NCBI GenBank assembly: GCA_027490815.1
Contig: JAIXXJ010000021.1
Span: 124,001 to 188,000 of the forward strand
Reading direction: 5' to 3'
DNA length: 64,000 bases
Origin: Streptomycetaceae bacterium
GTDB lineage: Bacteria; Actinomycetota; Actinomycetes; Nanopelagicales; Nanopelagicaceae
A program made the translations under genes and the position numbers. The notes under the pieces were generated by a model that worked only from the letters and a program-made list of their open reading frames with translations, ran no database searches and had not been told where the DNA came from. Positions within the stretch are counted from its first letter, which is position 1, and every line of letters starts with the position of its first letter. Below, piece by piece: positions 1 through 9,800 of this stretch.

Positions 1-605
1 TCGTTAAAGTAAATCAAAAAGATGTGATGATTCATCCGATTGCCGGAACTCGTAGACGTTCGAAAGCTCCTCAAGAGGACGATGTTTTGGCACAAGAGCT
101 TTTGGCAGATCCAAAGGAGCGAGCCGAACACTTGATGCTGGTTGATCTTGGTCGAAATGATTTAGGAAGAGTGTGCGCTCCTGGAACAGTTGAAGTTGTG
201 GATTTTATGCACATTGAACGCTATTCACATGTAATGCATATTGTTTCCACTGTAACGGGAAAGCTAAAAGAAGGTGCAACACCAACAGATGCTCTCTTTG
301 CAGTATTTCCAGCTGGCACATTATCGGGAGCCCCTAAACCACGGGCCATGGAAATTATTGAAGAACATGAAAATCTGCGCCGAGGAATTTATGGTGGAGT
401 AGTTGGATATATTGATTTCACGGGCAACCTAGACACTGCTATAGCAATTCGAACCGCATTAATTCTTAATGGAACTGCCTATGTGCAAGCAGGTGCTGGA
501 ATAGTTGCCGACTCTGATCCAGAGAGTGAAAATCAAGAGTGTCATAACAAGGCTGCAGCAGTGCTCAGTGCTGTCCATGCAGCAAATAGTTTGGTCAAAA
601 GCTGA
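1..605 (+). CDS. trpE: Anthranilate synthase component I, C-terminal part (truncated by window edge)
   Basis: The reading frame is open from base 3 and only about the last 200 residues are present. TrpE converts chorismate, with ammonia from the TrpG glutaminase, to anthranilate, the first committed step of tryptophan synthesis in the cytoplasm. Chorismate-binding core motifs are visible: [19 protein letters not shown], the [18 protein letters not shown] block, [17 protein letters not shown] and the [15 protein letters not shown] tail. The stop overlaps the start of a small membrane-peptide ORF (TGATG), so the two are probably translationally coupled. trpG and trpD are not in the visible part of the operon. 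The ATG listed in the ORF track at 24 is internal, not the true start. Confidence 0.97.
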   Translation, partial: VKVNQKDVMIHPIAGTRRRSKAPQEDDVLAQELLADPKERAEHLMLVDLGRNDLGRVCAPGTVEVVDFMHIERYSHVMHIVSTVTGKLKEGATPTDALFAVFPAGTLSGAPKPRAMEIIEEHENLRRGIYGGVVGYIDFTGNLDTAIAIRTALILNGTAYVQAGAGIVADSDPESENQECHNKAAAVLSAVHAANSLVKS

Positions 606-775
606 TGCGTGAATTAGTGCCAGTATTTATTTCAATAATTGTAGTAATTGCCTTGGTACTTTTACTGAGTTCAAAATTCAAACTCTCAAATAGGTATGAA
701 AGAAAACCCCGTGAACTAAATACTTGGAATGCCCAAGATCATGGAATTGACCCAACAGATGACGAGAACAAATGA
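605..775 (+). CDS. Small single-pass membrane peptide between trpE and trpC (56 aa)
   Basis: This ORF is too short for the supplied track. It starts ATG inside the trpE stop (TGATG) and ends in an ATGA overlap with trpC, so it fits between both genes with no free bases, which strongly suggests real translation. The product has one hydrophobic helix near residues 5-22 (VPVFISIIVVIALVLLLSS) and a basic stretch followed by an acidic tail ending [12 protein letters not shown]. Other actinobacterial trp operons carry a short membrane protein here with an HGxxPAAW motif; only the HGxxP part is recognisable. Its function is unknown. It could be a diverged member of that family or an unrelated small membrane protein. 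Confidence 0.75.
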   Translation: MRELVPVFISIIVVIALVLLLSSKFKLSNRYERKPRELNTWNAQDHGIDPTDDENK

Positions 776-1545
776 GTGCTCTAGATTCAATCATTGCCGG
801 CGTGCGTGAAGATTTAGAACAAAGGCGAATACCTATGGGGCAGCTTCTTGAGAGCATGGAACTGGCACCTAAAGTTCGCACTTGTTTACCCGCACTGCTA
901 ACCCCTGAAATCTCTATCATTGCTGAAATCAAACGCTCTTCTCCAAGTAAAGGCTCATTAGCACCAATCATCGATCCTGCCGGATTAGCTGCAACATATG
1001 AAGAAGCTGGCGCATCAGTTATCAGCGTGCTGACTGAACAGCGACGCTTTGGGGGATCTTTAGCTGATTTGGATAGCGTAAGAAAAGCAGTACAGATTCC
1101 GATCTTGCGTAAAGATTTTATGATCAGTGAGTATCAATTCTATGAGGCACGTGCACACGGCGCCGATGTTGTTTTGCTCATTGTTGCAGCACTTGGACAA
1201 AATCAATTGGATGACTACTTTCAATTGAGCAAGGAACTTGGAATGAGCGCCCTAGTAGAGGTTCATACTCACGATGAACTTGAAAGGGCATTAGAGATTT
1301 CTCCAGAGATTATCGGTGTTAATTCTCGTAACTTGAAAACTCTAGAGGTAGACACACAAGCCTTTGCACAATTGATTCCACAAATTCCATCCGGTATTGC
1401 CCGTGTTGCAGAATCTGGGATTTCAAAAAGAGAAGACGTAGTCTTTGCCCATGAATGCGGAGCATCGGCAATTCTCGTAGGAGAGGCGCTGGTACGTGCA
1501 AATTCGCCATCAGTTGCGATCAACGAATTGCTCGGTAGGCTTTAG
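772..1545 (+). CDS. trpC: Indole-3-glycerol phosphate synthase
   Basis: TrpC closes the ring of carboxyphenylaminodeoxyribulose phosphate to give indole-3-glycerol phosphate. The 257-residue length is normal for a monofunctional enzyme, with no PRAI domain fused. The (beta/alpha)8 signature [13 protein letters not shown] is present with catalytic Glu52 and Lys54, followed by the ILRKDF loop with Lys114, [15 protein letters not shown] and VAESGI, which supply the other expected active-site residues. Translation begins in an ATGA overlap with the preceding small ORF. trpB follows after two bases, so its indole glycerol phosphate product feeds directly into the next two gene products. Confidence 0.98.
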   Translation: MSALDSIIAGVREDLEQRRIPMGQLLESMELAPKVRTCLPALLTPEISIIAEIKRSSPSKGSLAPIIDPAGLAATYEEAGASVISVLTEQRRFGGSLADLDSVRKAVQIPILRKDFMISEYQFYEARAHGADVVLLIVAALGQNQLDDYFQLSKELGMSALVEVHTHDELERALEISPEIIGVNSRNLKTLEVDTQAFAQLIPQIPSGIARVAESGISKREDVVFAHECGASAILVGEALVRANSPSVAINELLGRL

Positions 1546-1547
1546 CA

Positions 1548-2738
1548 ATGAAGAGTTTTGATCTCTTAGGTCATTTTGGCCAATACGGTGGGCGATTTGT
1601 GCCGGAAGCATTAATCGAGGCATTAGATGAATTAGAAGCCGTACATAATCAAACACAGAAAGACCCAGTATTTCTTGCTGAGCTAGCAGAACTTCATCGC
1701 ACCTACACGGGACGTCCTAGCATTATTACTGAAGCAAAGAGATTTTCAGAACATGCTGGTGGTGCACGTATTTTTCTAAAGCGTGAGGACCTTAACCACA
1801 CCGGTAGCCACAAGATTAATAATGTACTTGGTCAGGCGCTCTTGACTAAGCGAATGGGAAAGAAACGAATAATTGCAGAAACTGGTGCTGGCCAACATGG
1901 TGTTGCCGCAGCAACAGCAGCAGCACTGATGGGTTTGAAGTGCGTTGTTTATATGGGCGAAGAAGATACTCGTAGGCAGTCACTCAATGTTGCAAGAATG
2001 AAGTTATTAGGAGCAGAAGTTGTTGCAGTCACTTCTGGGTCAAAAACTTTGAAGGATGCAATTAATGAAGCGATGCGTGATTGGGTAACAAATGTTCATG
2101 ACACGCATTACATGCTTGGTACGGTCGCTGGACCTCACCCATTTCCAACCATGGTTCGCGATTTTCATAAGGTAATTGGTGAAGAATCTCGCGAACAGAT
2201 GCTGGAGATTACGGGTCGACTTCCCGATGCAGTTCTAGCCTGTGTTGGCGGTGGATCCAATGCAATAGGAATATTTAACGCATTTATTCCTGACGCAAAC
2301 GTTAGATTAATTGGACTAGAAGCAGGTGGTGATGGAGTAGAGACAGGTCGCCATGCCGCAACAATTACGGGAGGAACTCCCGGCGTTCTCCATGGAACTC
2401 GCTCATATGTTCTACAAGATAAGAATGGGCAGACCGTTGAGTCACATTCTATTTCGGCTGGTCTTGATTATCCAGGTGTTGGTCCAGAGCATGCTTACCT
2501 ACATGATGTTGGACGGGCTGAGTACCGAGCAATTAACGATGACGCGGCGATGAATGCATTTGCCTTGCTTAGCAAAACTGAAGGAATCATTCCTGCGATC
2601 GAAACTGCTCATGCTTTAGCTGGTGCGTTGATTATTGGAAATGAACTTGGACCTAAAGCTAACTTACTGATCAATTTGTCAGGTCGCGGAGATAAAGATG
2701 TGCAGACTGCTGCGCAGTACCTTGGAATTCCTCTTTAA
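1548..2738 (+). CDS. trpB: Tryptophan synthase beta chain
   Basis: TrpB is the PLP subunit that joins indole to serine to make tryptophan. The 396-residue protein has the PLP lysine in [10 protein letters not shown] (Lys89), the ammonia/indole tunnel segment [11 protein letters not shown], the phosphate-binding loop VGGGSNAIG and the C-terminal NLSGRGDKD. It looks like the standard TrpB1 type that pairs with TrpA. The stop codon TAA shares its last base with the trpA ATG (TAATG), which fits stoichiometric production of the alpha2-beta2 complex. No unusual feature was seen. Confidence 0.98.
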   Translation: MKSFDLLGHFGQYGGRFVPEALIEALDELEAVHNQTQKDPVFLAELAELHRTYTGRPSIITEAKRFSEHAGGARIFLKREDLNHTGSHKINNVLGQALLTKRMGKKRIIAETGAGQHGVAAATAAALMGLKCVVYMGEEDTRRQSLNVARMKLLGAEVVAVTSGSKTLKDAINEAMRDWVTNVHDTHYMLGTVAGPHPFPTMVRDFHKVIGEESREQMLEITGRLPDAVLACVGGGSNAIGIFNAFIPDANVRLIGLEAGGDGVETGRHAATITGGTPGVLHGTRSYVLQDKNGQTVESHSISAGLDYPGVGPEHAYLHDVGRAEYRAINDDAAMNAFALLSKTEGIIPAIETAHALAGALIIGNELGPKANLLINLSGRGDKDVQTAAQYLGIPL

Positions 2739-3538
2739 TGACTTCATTAGATTCTGTTTTAGAAAAGTGCCGTGCAGAAAATCGTGCAGCACTCATTGCC
2801 TATATTCCGGCGGGCTTTCCATCCAGGCAGGGTTGTCTCAAGGTTATTCAAACGTTGGCAGATGCCGGTGTTGATGCGATAGAAATAGGATTTCCCTACA
2901 GCGATCCTGTAATGGATGGACCAGTAATTCAAGAAGCTGCTGATATATCGCTCAAGGGCGGGACAGGTGCAACAGAGGTCTTTGAAGCTCTGAAAGCTGC
3001 ATCTGAAACTGGTACTGCCTCAGTTGTGATGACGTACTGGAATCCGATTGAACGATATGGCGTTGAAAAATTTGCTGCATCTATTGCAGACAATGGGGGC
3101 GCTGGAGTTATTACTCCAGATTTAACAATAGAAGAGTCCGAAACATGGTTAGCTGCAACTAAAGCTAACTCCATAAATCCAATATATGTCGTGGCACCTA
3201 GCACTAAGGATGCACGTTTGACTCGTGTTACTTCTATGACTGGCGGATTTGTGTACGCTGCTAGTTCAATGGGAGTAACAGGAACTAGAGAGTCAGTATC
3301 AATTGATGCAAAAGATTTAGTTTCTAGAATCCGAAAAGTAAGTGATCTACCTGTGTGCGTTGGCTTAGGAGTATCTACTCGTGAGCAGGCAAAATCTTTG
3401 GCTGCATATGCCGACGGTGTGATCGTTGGCTCTGCATTCATTAAACTCTTACTCAATGCTAAGGATGAACAAGCAGGGTTATTGGCTGTTTCACAATTAG
3501 CCAAGGAACTGGCACTTGGAGTGCGAGAAGGTCGGTAG
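2738..3538 (+). CDS. trpA: Tryptophan synthase alpha chain
   Basis: TrpA cleaves indole-3-glycerol phosphate to indole and glyceraldehyde 3-phosphate and channels indole to TrpB. The length is 266 residues. Catalytic Glu49 (DAIEIGFPYSDP) and Asp60 (PVMDGPVIQ) sit at the canonical numbering. The later TYWNPIERYG, VYAASSMGVTG and VGLGVSTREQ blocks form the phosphate site. It starts on the overlapping TAATG with trpB and is the last trp gene here. A minus-strand ORF of 191 residues over the same bases is a shadow. Confidence 0.98.
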   Translation: MTSLDSVLEKCRAENRAALIAYIPAGFPSRQGCLKVIQTLADAGVDAIEIGFPYSDPVMDGPVIQEAADISLKGGTGATEVFEALKAASETGTASVVMTYWNPIERYGVEKFAASIADNGGAGVITPDLTIEESETWLAATKANSINPIYVVAPSTKDARLTRVTSMTGGFVYAASSMGVTGTRESVSIDAKDLVSRIRKVSDLPVCVGLGVSTREQAKSLAAYADGVIVGSAFIKLLLNAKDEQAGLLAVSQLAKELALGVREGR

Positions 3539-3607
3539 AACCCCTTTAGGTTTTCAAGAAGACAGAGTTTTAATTCGGCCTAGTCAGCAATCATTGGGGG
3601 ATTCGGT

Positions 3608-3613
3608 TACGAT
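3608..3613 (+). promoter_or_regulatory. -10 box (TACGAT) of a probable leaderless VKOR mRNA
   Basis: TACGAT ends seven bases before the ATG at 3621, the spacing that would put the transcription start on or next to the start codon. No convincing Shine-Dalgarno lies close to that ATG. The same layout recurs before many operon-leading genes in the window. Confidence 0.5.
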
Positions 3614-3620
3614 TACGACT

Positions 3621-4247
3621 ATGTCAGAGCCCCTTATTGCTAGTGCACGTCGTGTTCGTAATGCATATCTGACAATGCTGGCTTCGGCATCATTGAGCTT
3701 ATTTGCGGCCATGGTTTTATCGATTGATGCTTTCAAGCTTGCTAAAGATGAAAACGCTCAACTTTCTTGCAGCATCAATGCCATTGTTTCGTGTAGCAAA
3801 GTAGCTTTGTCTTGGCAGTCGACGGTTTTTGGATTTCCTAATTCCTTTATCGGATTAATGTTTGAGTCGGCGGTTATCACTATCGCAATTGCAGGTTTAA
3901 TGCTTGTCCGCTTTCCTAACTCTCTACTGCGTATTGCATTCTTTGTATATTCAGCAGCGCTACTATTTGCACTCTGGTTATTTTCTCAGTCATTTTTCGT
4001 AATTAAAGCATTTTGTCCTTGGTGCATGCTTGTGACAGTCTCAACAATCTCTGTTTTTACAAGCATTTTGAGAATCAATATCTACCAGAACTCCTTCAAT
4101 TGGCAGGAGCCTGTTCATCAGAGGATTCTCAGATTCATTCTTCAAGGTCGTGACTATGTAGTTATGGCATTTGTTTATGCTGTGATAGCGGCGGCAATAA
4201 TCTGGAAGTACGGCACCTATTTCTTACCAGAATTTCTTTATAGTTAA
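3621..4247 (+). CDS. Vitamin K epoxide reductase (VKOR) family membrane oxidoreductase
   Basis: VKOR-family proteins reoxidise extracytoplasmic thiol oxidases with a quinone, replacing DsbB in Actinobacteria. The 208-residue protein has several hydrophobic helices. It has the loop cysteine pair Cys50 and Cys58 (LSCSINAIVSCSK) and the membrane CxxC of Cys132/Cys135 (FCPWCM), plus the typical VFGFPNSFIGL segment after the first pair. The ORF track begins at 3516 inside trpA, but the ATG at 3621 has a -10 box seven bases upstream and gives a normal family length, so I chose it. The next gene is a DsbA-like thioredoxin, its likely redox partner. Confidence 0.92.
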   Translation: MSEPLIASARRVRNAYLTMLASASLSLFAAMVLSIDAFKLAKDENAQLSCSINAIVSCSKVALSWQSTVFGFPNSFIGLMFESAVITIAIAGLMLVRFPNSLLRIAFFVYSAALLFALWLFSQSFFVIKAFCPWCMLVTVSTISVFTSILRINIYQNSFNWQEPVHQRILRFILQGRDYVVMAFVYAVIAAAIIWKYGTYFLPEFLYS

Positions 4248-4371
4248 GATTTCGATTCTAGATCTACTTATCTGGAGCAGTTTTGAGCGGTAAGGGATTG
4301 ATTTCTCGCAAGTGATTGTGTGATCGGGTTGCCGGCAAGGTGAAATTCCTGAAAATCCGCGGTGGTTTGGA

Positions 4372-4400
4372 TTTGGCACCAGGACATGTTTATCTATACT
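4372..4400 (+). promoter_or_regulatory. Candidate promoter for the DsbA-like gene
   Basis: TTGGCA at 4373-4378 and TATACT at 4395-4400 are separated by 16 bases, and each matches the housekeeping consensus at five of six positions. The predicted start near 4407 leaves a leader of about 50 bases before the ATG at 4459. The rest of the 211-base gap (4248-4371) shows nothing I recognise. Confidence 0.55.
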
Positions 4401-4418
4401 TAAACCCTTGGACGAGTT

Positions 4419-4441
4419 TTGATTTAAGTGACTCAAATCAA
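4419..4441. repeat. 23-base near-perfect palindrome in the dsbA-like leader
   Basis: Two 11-base arms, TTGATTTAAGT and ACTCAAATCAA, flank a single G with one mismatched pair. The element lies between the predicted transcription start and the ribosome-binding site. A repressor operator fits best because the arms leave almost no loop for an RNA hairpin. Confidence 0.55.
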
Positions 4442-4458
4442 TTGACAGGGGATTTTTG

Positions 4459-5166
4459 ATGGCGAAGCAACAGGGCAAGAGTGCAGACAATACAAATCGT
4501 TGGATTGTTCTTGCCATGGTCTTACTTGTTTTAGGAACTGGCGTTGCATTTTCAATCATGGGTCAAAACAATAAGGAGAATGCACCCTTAGCAGGCCTTG
4601 ATGGGATTAGCTTGAAACCAGCAGTGGCTTCAACTATTGATGTCGAAAATGGTTCTGCAATCACGTTTAATCCTGGCCTACCATTACAGGTAGATGTTTG
4701 GGAGGATCCACAGTGCCCATCATGTAAGCGTTTTGAAAATGCAATGGGTGATTACTTGAATTCGCTAGTGCGAGACAAAAAGGCAACGGTCCGTTTTCAC
4801 GTTCTCTCATTTCTAGGTCCAGAGTCTGTCCGCTCTGCCAATGCTGCCTTTTGCGCAGCCGATGAAAACCAATTTCTAGATTTCCATGATGCTCTTTATA
4901 CAGTGCAGTCACCAGGAGAAGGTTCCGGTTTTTTCACCACAGAGGTTCTTGTAAAGATTGGAGAGACGATTGGTATTAAATCTCCAAAGTTTGAGAAGTG
5001 CGTCTCTGAAGGATCTAAGGCAGATTTAGTTCAGGCACACTATGACTCTATGGGTAAGTTTGGGGTTCAGGGAACGCCAACTGTTTTCATTAATGGAAAA
5101 GTCTGGAAACCAACTACTAGTGACTTCAACTTGAATGATTTCCGTTCAGCTGTAGAGGCTGGATAA
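4459..5166 (+). CDS. Membrane-anchored DsbA-family thioredoxin-like protein
   Basis: This is a probable extracytoplasmic thiol-disulfide oxidoreductase that introduces disulfides into exported proteins. It is 235 residues long with a short basic N-terminus, one membrane anchor near residues 15-34 (WIVLAMVLLVLGTGVAFSIM), and a DsbA/thioredoxin_4 domain from about 75 onward. The active site is CPSC (Cys86, Cys89) in WEDPQCPSCKRFEN and the cis-proline loop is VQGTPTVFING. The ATG at 4459 follows a purine-rich CAGGGGAT site. The track start at 4456 is a TTG one codon earlier. VKOR upstream is its likely recycling partner and lgt follows after three bases. Confidence 0.92.
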   Translation: MAKQQGKSADNTNRWIVLAMVLLVLGTGVAFSIMGQNNKENAPLAGLDGISLKPAVASTIDVENGSAITFNPGLPLQVDVWEDPQCPSCKRFENAMGDYLNSLVRDKKATVRFHVLSFLGPESVRSANAAFCAADENQFLDFHDALYTVQSPGEGSGFFTTEVLVKIGETIGIKSPKFEKCVSEGSKADLVQAHYDSMGKFGVQGTPTVFINGKVWKPTTSDFNLNDFRSAVEAG

Positions 5167-5169
5167 CAC

Positions 5170-5982
5170 TTGAACTTTGCCTTTCCAACGCCATCAGTTT
5201 CGGCGTTAGAGATCGGTCCACTTACAATTCATTTTTACGCACTTTGCATTATTACTGGAATAGCTGTTGCGATCTGGTTGGGCGACAAACGATTCAAAGC
5301 AAAAACAGCGCATGGTGAGTCAATCGTTGCCGAAGTAGCAATCACTGCAGTACCTCTTGGAATAATCGGTGGCCGCATTTATCACGTGCTCTCCTCACCT
5401 AGTGCTTACTTTGGTGAAAATGGTCAACCAATTGACGCACTAAAAATTTGGGAGGGTGGACTCGGAATTTGGGGTGCGATATCCATTGGACTTTTCGGAG
5501 CATTCCTGCGCTATCGAATGTTACAAAAAAAGTTTGATCTTCCTTCTTTTGCGGTTTTCGCAGACGCTCTTGCTCCGGGAATATTGTTTGCCCAAGCAAT
5601 CGGACGTTTTGGAAACTGGTTTAATGGTGAACTTTTTGGGCGTCCATTAGATGCTTGGTGGTCACTCCAAGTTCCACTTGAGTATCGGCCTAACGGATTC
5701 ACCCAGTTTGAAAGTTTCCACCCCACTTTCTTATATGAGGCAATTTGGTGCACACTAGTTGCAGTTGCGCTTATTTATTTCGGTCGGGGATTAAAGCCAG
5801 GGCAAACTTTTGCTGCCTACGTTTTCGCCTACTGTTTTGGCCGTCTGTTTATTGAATTGATTCGAATTGACGCAGCAAACACGATAGCTGGGCTTCGGGT
5901 CAATTTTTGGGTGAGTCTGCTTGTAGGCCTACTCTCCTTGGCCTTTTTTGTGCGAGCCTCGAAAGAGCGCGCAAAATCTTAA
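5170..5982 (+). CDS. lgt: Prolipoprotein diacylglyceryl transferase
   Basis: Lgt is a multi-pass membrane enzyme that moves diacylglycerol from phosphatidylglycerol onto the lipobox cysteine of prolipoproteins, such as the binding protein encoded at 15183. It has 270 residues and about seven hydrophobic segments. The Lgt signature GRFGNWFNGELFGRP is intact and contains the catalytic arginine and asparagine residues; GGRIYHVLSS and FHPTFLYEAIW are further family blocks. The start is TTG, three bases after the DsbA-like stop with a GAGGCTGG site in front; no ATG fits better. The placement after disulfide-bond genes makes this a small secreted-protein maturation cluster. Confidence 0.97.
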   Translation: MNFAFPTPSVSALEIGPLTIHFYALCIITGIAVAIWLGDKRFKAKTAHGESIVAEVAITAVPLGIIGGRIYHVLSSPSAYFGENGQPIDALKIWEGGLGIWGAISIGLFGAFLRYRMLQKKFDLPSFAVFADALAPGILFAQAIGRFGNWFNGELFGRPLDAWWSLQVPLEYRPNGFTQFESFHPTFLYEAIWCTLVAVALIYFGRGLKPGQTFAAYVFAYCFGRLFIELIRIDAANTIAGLRVNFWVSLLVGLLSLAFFVRASKERAKS

Positions 5983-5984
5983 TG

Positions 5985-5990
5985 TAGGCT
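5985..5990 (+). promoter_or_regulatory. -10 box (TAGGCT) before the VIT1-family gene
   Basis: TAGGCT begins three bases after the lgt stop codon and ends seven bases before the ATG at 5998, the leaderless spacing. No Shine-Dalgarno was seen. Confidence 0.5.
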
Positions 5991-5997
5991 GATAATC

Positions 5998-6705
5998 ATG
6001 AGCCTTGAAGATGTTTACAAGCGCAATCTGCAACATCGCACTCATCGTGCAGGTTGGTTGCGCGCTGCAGTTCTCGGTGCAAATGATGGTTTGGTTTCAA
6101 CAGCCTCATTAATGATTGGCGTTGCAGCTGCCGGCAAAGATGAATTTTTATTGACTGCGGGTTTAGCTGGAATTACTGCAGGAGCAATGTCTATGGCCGT
6201 CGGTGAATACGTTTCTGTGAAATCTCAAAATGATGTTGAGGCATCTGATCGGATTTTGGAGATGGAACACTTGGCGGCAGATCCAGAGGCAGAGCTTGTG
6301 GAGTTACAACACATATATATTGCAAGAGGTCTAACGCCAGAGTTAGCAATGCAAGTTGCACAAGAGATGCACAAAAAAGATGCACTAGAGGCACACTTGC
6401 GAGATGAATTAGGACAACATCCAAACTCAAAGGCCAGGCCAGTTCAAGCTGCCATTGCATCTGCAATTGCATTTACCGCCGGTGGCCTAATTCCTTTTGC
6501 CGGAGCATTTGCCCCTACCGTTGGCGCCAAGTTTTGGTCGATTGTTGTATTCACCTTGGGTGGGTTACTCATTACTGGAGTAGTCAGTGCGCGTCTTGCA
6601 GGTGCTCGAATCTTTACTCCAACTGTTCGAGTCATGCTCGGGGGAAGCCTAGGTATGCTCATAACGGCCGGAATCGGAAAGATGGCCAATATTTCAGGTC
6701 TTTAA
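5998..6705 (+). CDS. VIT1/CCC1-type iron/manganese transporter family protein
   Basis: This family moves Fe2+ or Mn2+ across membranes. The protein is 235 residues, with the diagnostic first helices GWLRAAVLGANDGLVSTASLMIG and AGAMSMAVGEYVSVKSQ. A charged cytoplasmic segment around residues 75-145 follows, then three C-terminal helices. Glutamates in the soluble segment (LEMEHLAADPEAELVELQ, AQEMHKKDALEAHLRDELG) match the metal-binding region of the family. Likely a metal exporter or detoxification protein; the metal cannot be read from sequence. It has its own leaderless-type promoter, so it may not depend on lgt transcription. Confidence 0.88.
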   Translation: MSLEDVYKRNLQHRTHRAGWLRAAVLGANDGLVSTASLMIGVAAAGKDEFLLTAGLAGITAGAMSMAVGEYVSVKSQNDVEASDRILEMEHLAADPEAELVELQHIYIARGLTPELAMQVAQEMHKKDALEAHLRDELGQHPNSKARPVQAAIASAIAFTAGGLIPFAGAFAPTVGAKFWSIVVFTLGGLLITGVVSARLAGARIFTPTVRVMLGGSLGMLITAGIGKMANISGL

Positions 6706-6721
6706 TTTCACATTATTTAAG

Positions 6722-6750
6722 GCGACACAAACTGACCTTCTTGCTACGCT
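6722..6750 (+). promoter_or_regulatory. Candidate promoter for gltBD
   Basis: GCGACA at 6722-6727 and TACGCT at 6745-6750 are spaced by 17 bases. This gives a leader of about 55-60 bases ending in an AGGAG site, unlike the leaderless genes nearby. The match is moderate. Confidence 0.35.
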
Positions 6751-6814
6751 TTCCCAGTAAGAAGTACGGGCCAAGGATGTCCCATCATTTTTAGGACAAT
6801 CTTTAGGAGTGTTT

Positions 6815-9800
6815 ATGGCCCTCGCAAATAATTATCCGCAGGCTCAAGGGCTCTATAACCCTGCACATGAACACGATGCTTGCGGTGTTGCCATGGTTGC
6901 CACACTCAATAAAATCGCAACACACGAGATTGTTTCTCAAGCACTTACTGCACTTCGTAACATGGAGCATCGCGGTGCATCCGGGGCCGAACCTGATAGC
7001 GGAGATGGTGCTGGAATTCTTATCCGAATTCCAGATAAATACTTCCAAGAAGTAAGTGAATTTAAACTTCCATCTGCCGGCGCTTATGCCACAGGAATAG
7101 CATTTGTTGCAAAAGGATCGAACTTTAAAGATCAGATCAAAAAGATCGCCGATGAAGAAGGCCTTGTGGTCTTGGGCTGGCGTGAAGTCCCTATCAATGC
7201 GGCATCTTTGGGAAAAACTGCCCTATCAGTCATGCCCGAATTTCACCAGTTGTTTGTTTCTGGAAAAAATAATGAGAGCGGAATCATTCTTGACCGTTTA
7301 GCATTTTGTTTAAGAAAAAGAGTAGAACATTCATTAGAGGTTTACTTCCCTTCCCTTTCTTCTCAGACAATTGTCTACAAGGGCATGCTCACAACTGGTC
7401 AGTTGGAAGAGTTTTTCCCAGAGCTTTCAGATGAACGAGTTGTCTCTCCACTTGCTTTAGTTCACTCGCGCTTTTCCACTAATACATTTCCTTCATGGCC
7501 ACTTGCTCACCCTTATCGATTTATTGCCCACAATGGTGAGATAAACACTGTTAAAGGAAATAGAAATTGGATGCGCGCACGTGAGTCACTGCTGGAAAGT
7601 GATCTCATTCCAGGTGACTTAAAGCGATTGTTTCCAATTGTTCAGATGGATGGATCTGACTCGGCATCATTTGATGAAGTTTTAGAACTTCTATATTTAG
7701 GTGGTCGTTCGCTTGCACATGCAGTGTTAATGATGATTCCGGAAGCGTGGGAGAACCATGCATCAATGCCAAAGAATCGCCGTGACTTTTATGCATTCCA
7801 CGCATCATTGATGGAGCCATGGGATGGACCAGCATGTGTCACCTTTACTGACGGTCATCAAGTAGGTGCAGTTCTTGATCGCAATGGATTACGACCATCT
7901 CGCTATTGGGTAACAAAAGATGGACTAGTAGTTCTTGCCTCTGAAGTAGGAGTCCTTGATTTTCCTCCAGAGAACATAGAACGAAAAGGCCGCTTGCAAC
8001 CTGGAAAAATGTTTTTAGTTGATATTGAACAAGGGCGCATCATCGAAGATGGAGATATCAAAGATGATTTAGCTAATGCCGCACCGTATGGAAAATGGCT
8101 AGAAGATGGAATGGTAAAACTCAGCGAGCTCCCATCACGAGAACACATTGTTTACCCTCACTCTTCAGTTGTTCGTCGGCAACGTGCATTTGGTTACACG
8201 GAAGAAGATCTACGCATCCTGATTACCCCAATGGCAAAAAATGGCATGGAGCCACTTGGTTCAATGGGTACTGACACCCCAATAGCTGCTCTATCTGAAA
8301 AACCTCGATTAATTTTTGATTATTTCTCACAGTTGTTTGCGCAAGTGACTAATCCACCTCTAGATGCAATTCGAGAAGAGTTAGTTACAAGTTTAGGCAC
8401 CTCTATGGGACCAGAACATAATTTGCTCGATCCTGGCCCAGAAAGTTGTCGTCAAGTTTCACTTGCATTCCCAGTCATCGATAATGATGAGTTGGCAAAG
8501 ATAATTAACATCAATGCAGATGATGATTTTCCTGAACTCAGCGCACATGTAGTCCGCGGTTTGTTTAATGTCTCCAAGGGTGGAGTGGGACTTCGCGTGC
8601 GACTTGATGAGATTAAGCGTGAAGTTTCACAAGCAATAAAGGATGGGGCACACATTATTGTCTTGTCAGATCGAGATGGAGATGCAGAGGATGCTCCCAT
8701 TCCATCACTTTTGTTAACTGCTGCTGTTCACCATCATTTAATTAGAGAAAAAACCCGCACATCAGTTGGATTAGTAGTTGAAGCAGGCGATGTACGAGAA
8801 GTTCATCATGTTGCATTGCTGATTGGCTATGGAGCAGCATGTGTTAATCCTTATTTAGCTATGGAGTCTGCTGAAGATTTAGTCCTTCAAGGAGTCATCA
8901 CTGGCATCACACCTGAGAAAGCTGTTAAGAATCTCATTAAAAGCTTGGGCAAGGGCGTCCTCAAAGTTATGTCAAAGATGGGCATTAGCACCATTGCCTC
9001 TTACACGGGAGCGCAAGTTTTTGAAGCTATTGGTTTGTCTCAAGAGATCGTAGATGAGTATTTTGTTGGGACGACTTCACGTTTAGGAGGAGTCTCACTA
9101 GATGTGATTGCAGAAGAGACTATTGCTCGACATAACATTGCATATCCTCCAGGGGGGGAAATTCCAGGAACGAAGCGACTTCCAATCGGCGGTGAATATC
9201 AATGGCGCCGTGAAGGCGAACCACATTTATTTGATCCTGAAACAGTATTTACTCTGCAACATTCAACTAGAAATAAACGCTACGACATCTTTAAGCGCTA
9301 CACAGATCGCGTAAATGAGAGAAGTTCACGCCTTATGACTTTGCGCGGATTATTTGAGTTCGAAGTGGGTTCAAACAAAGCTATTTCTATTGATGAAGTT
9401 GAGCCAGCAAGTGAAATCATTAAAAGGTTCTCAACGGGTGCGATGTCCTACGGATCGATTTCGGCCGAGGCTCACGAAACTCTAGCCATTGCCATGAATC
9501 GCATTGGTGGAAAATCCAATACAGGTGAAGGTGGCGAAGAGATTGAACGCTATACGCCAATGCCTAATGGCGATTCCAAGCGATCTGCGATTAAGCAAGT
9601 TGCATCAGGACGTTTTGGTGTAAATAGCAATTACTTGGTCAACAGTGATGACATTCAAATCAAAATCTCCCAGGGCGCAAAACCAGGAGAGGGTGGACAA
9701 CTTCCGGGATACAAGGTTTATCCATGGATTGCAAAAGCCCGCTATTCAACACCTGGGGTTGGCCTTATTTCTCCGCCACCTCATCACGACATTTATTCAA

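Noticed and set aside
2929-3504. 191-residue ORF on the minus strand over trpA
   Set aside because: It lies entirely within the well-conserved trpA gene, has no ribosome-binding site or -10 box and resembles no protein family; it is a codon-bias shadow.
3539-3560. AACC-CCTTTA-GGTT hairpin after trpA as a terminator
   Set aside because: Only four base pairs with a short T stretch; too weak to support.
6778-6798. TGTCC/GGACA hairpin in the gltB leader as a glutamine riboswitch
   Set aside because: Five base pairs with an eleven-base loop and none of the conserved glutamine-riboswitch core; chance pairing is likely.
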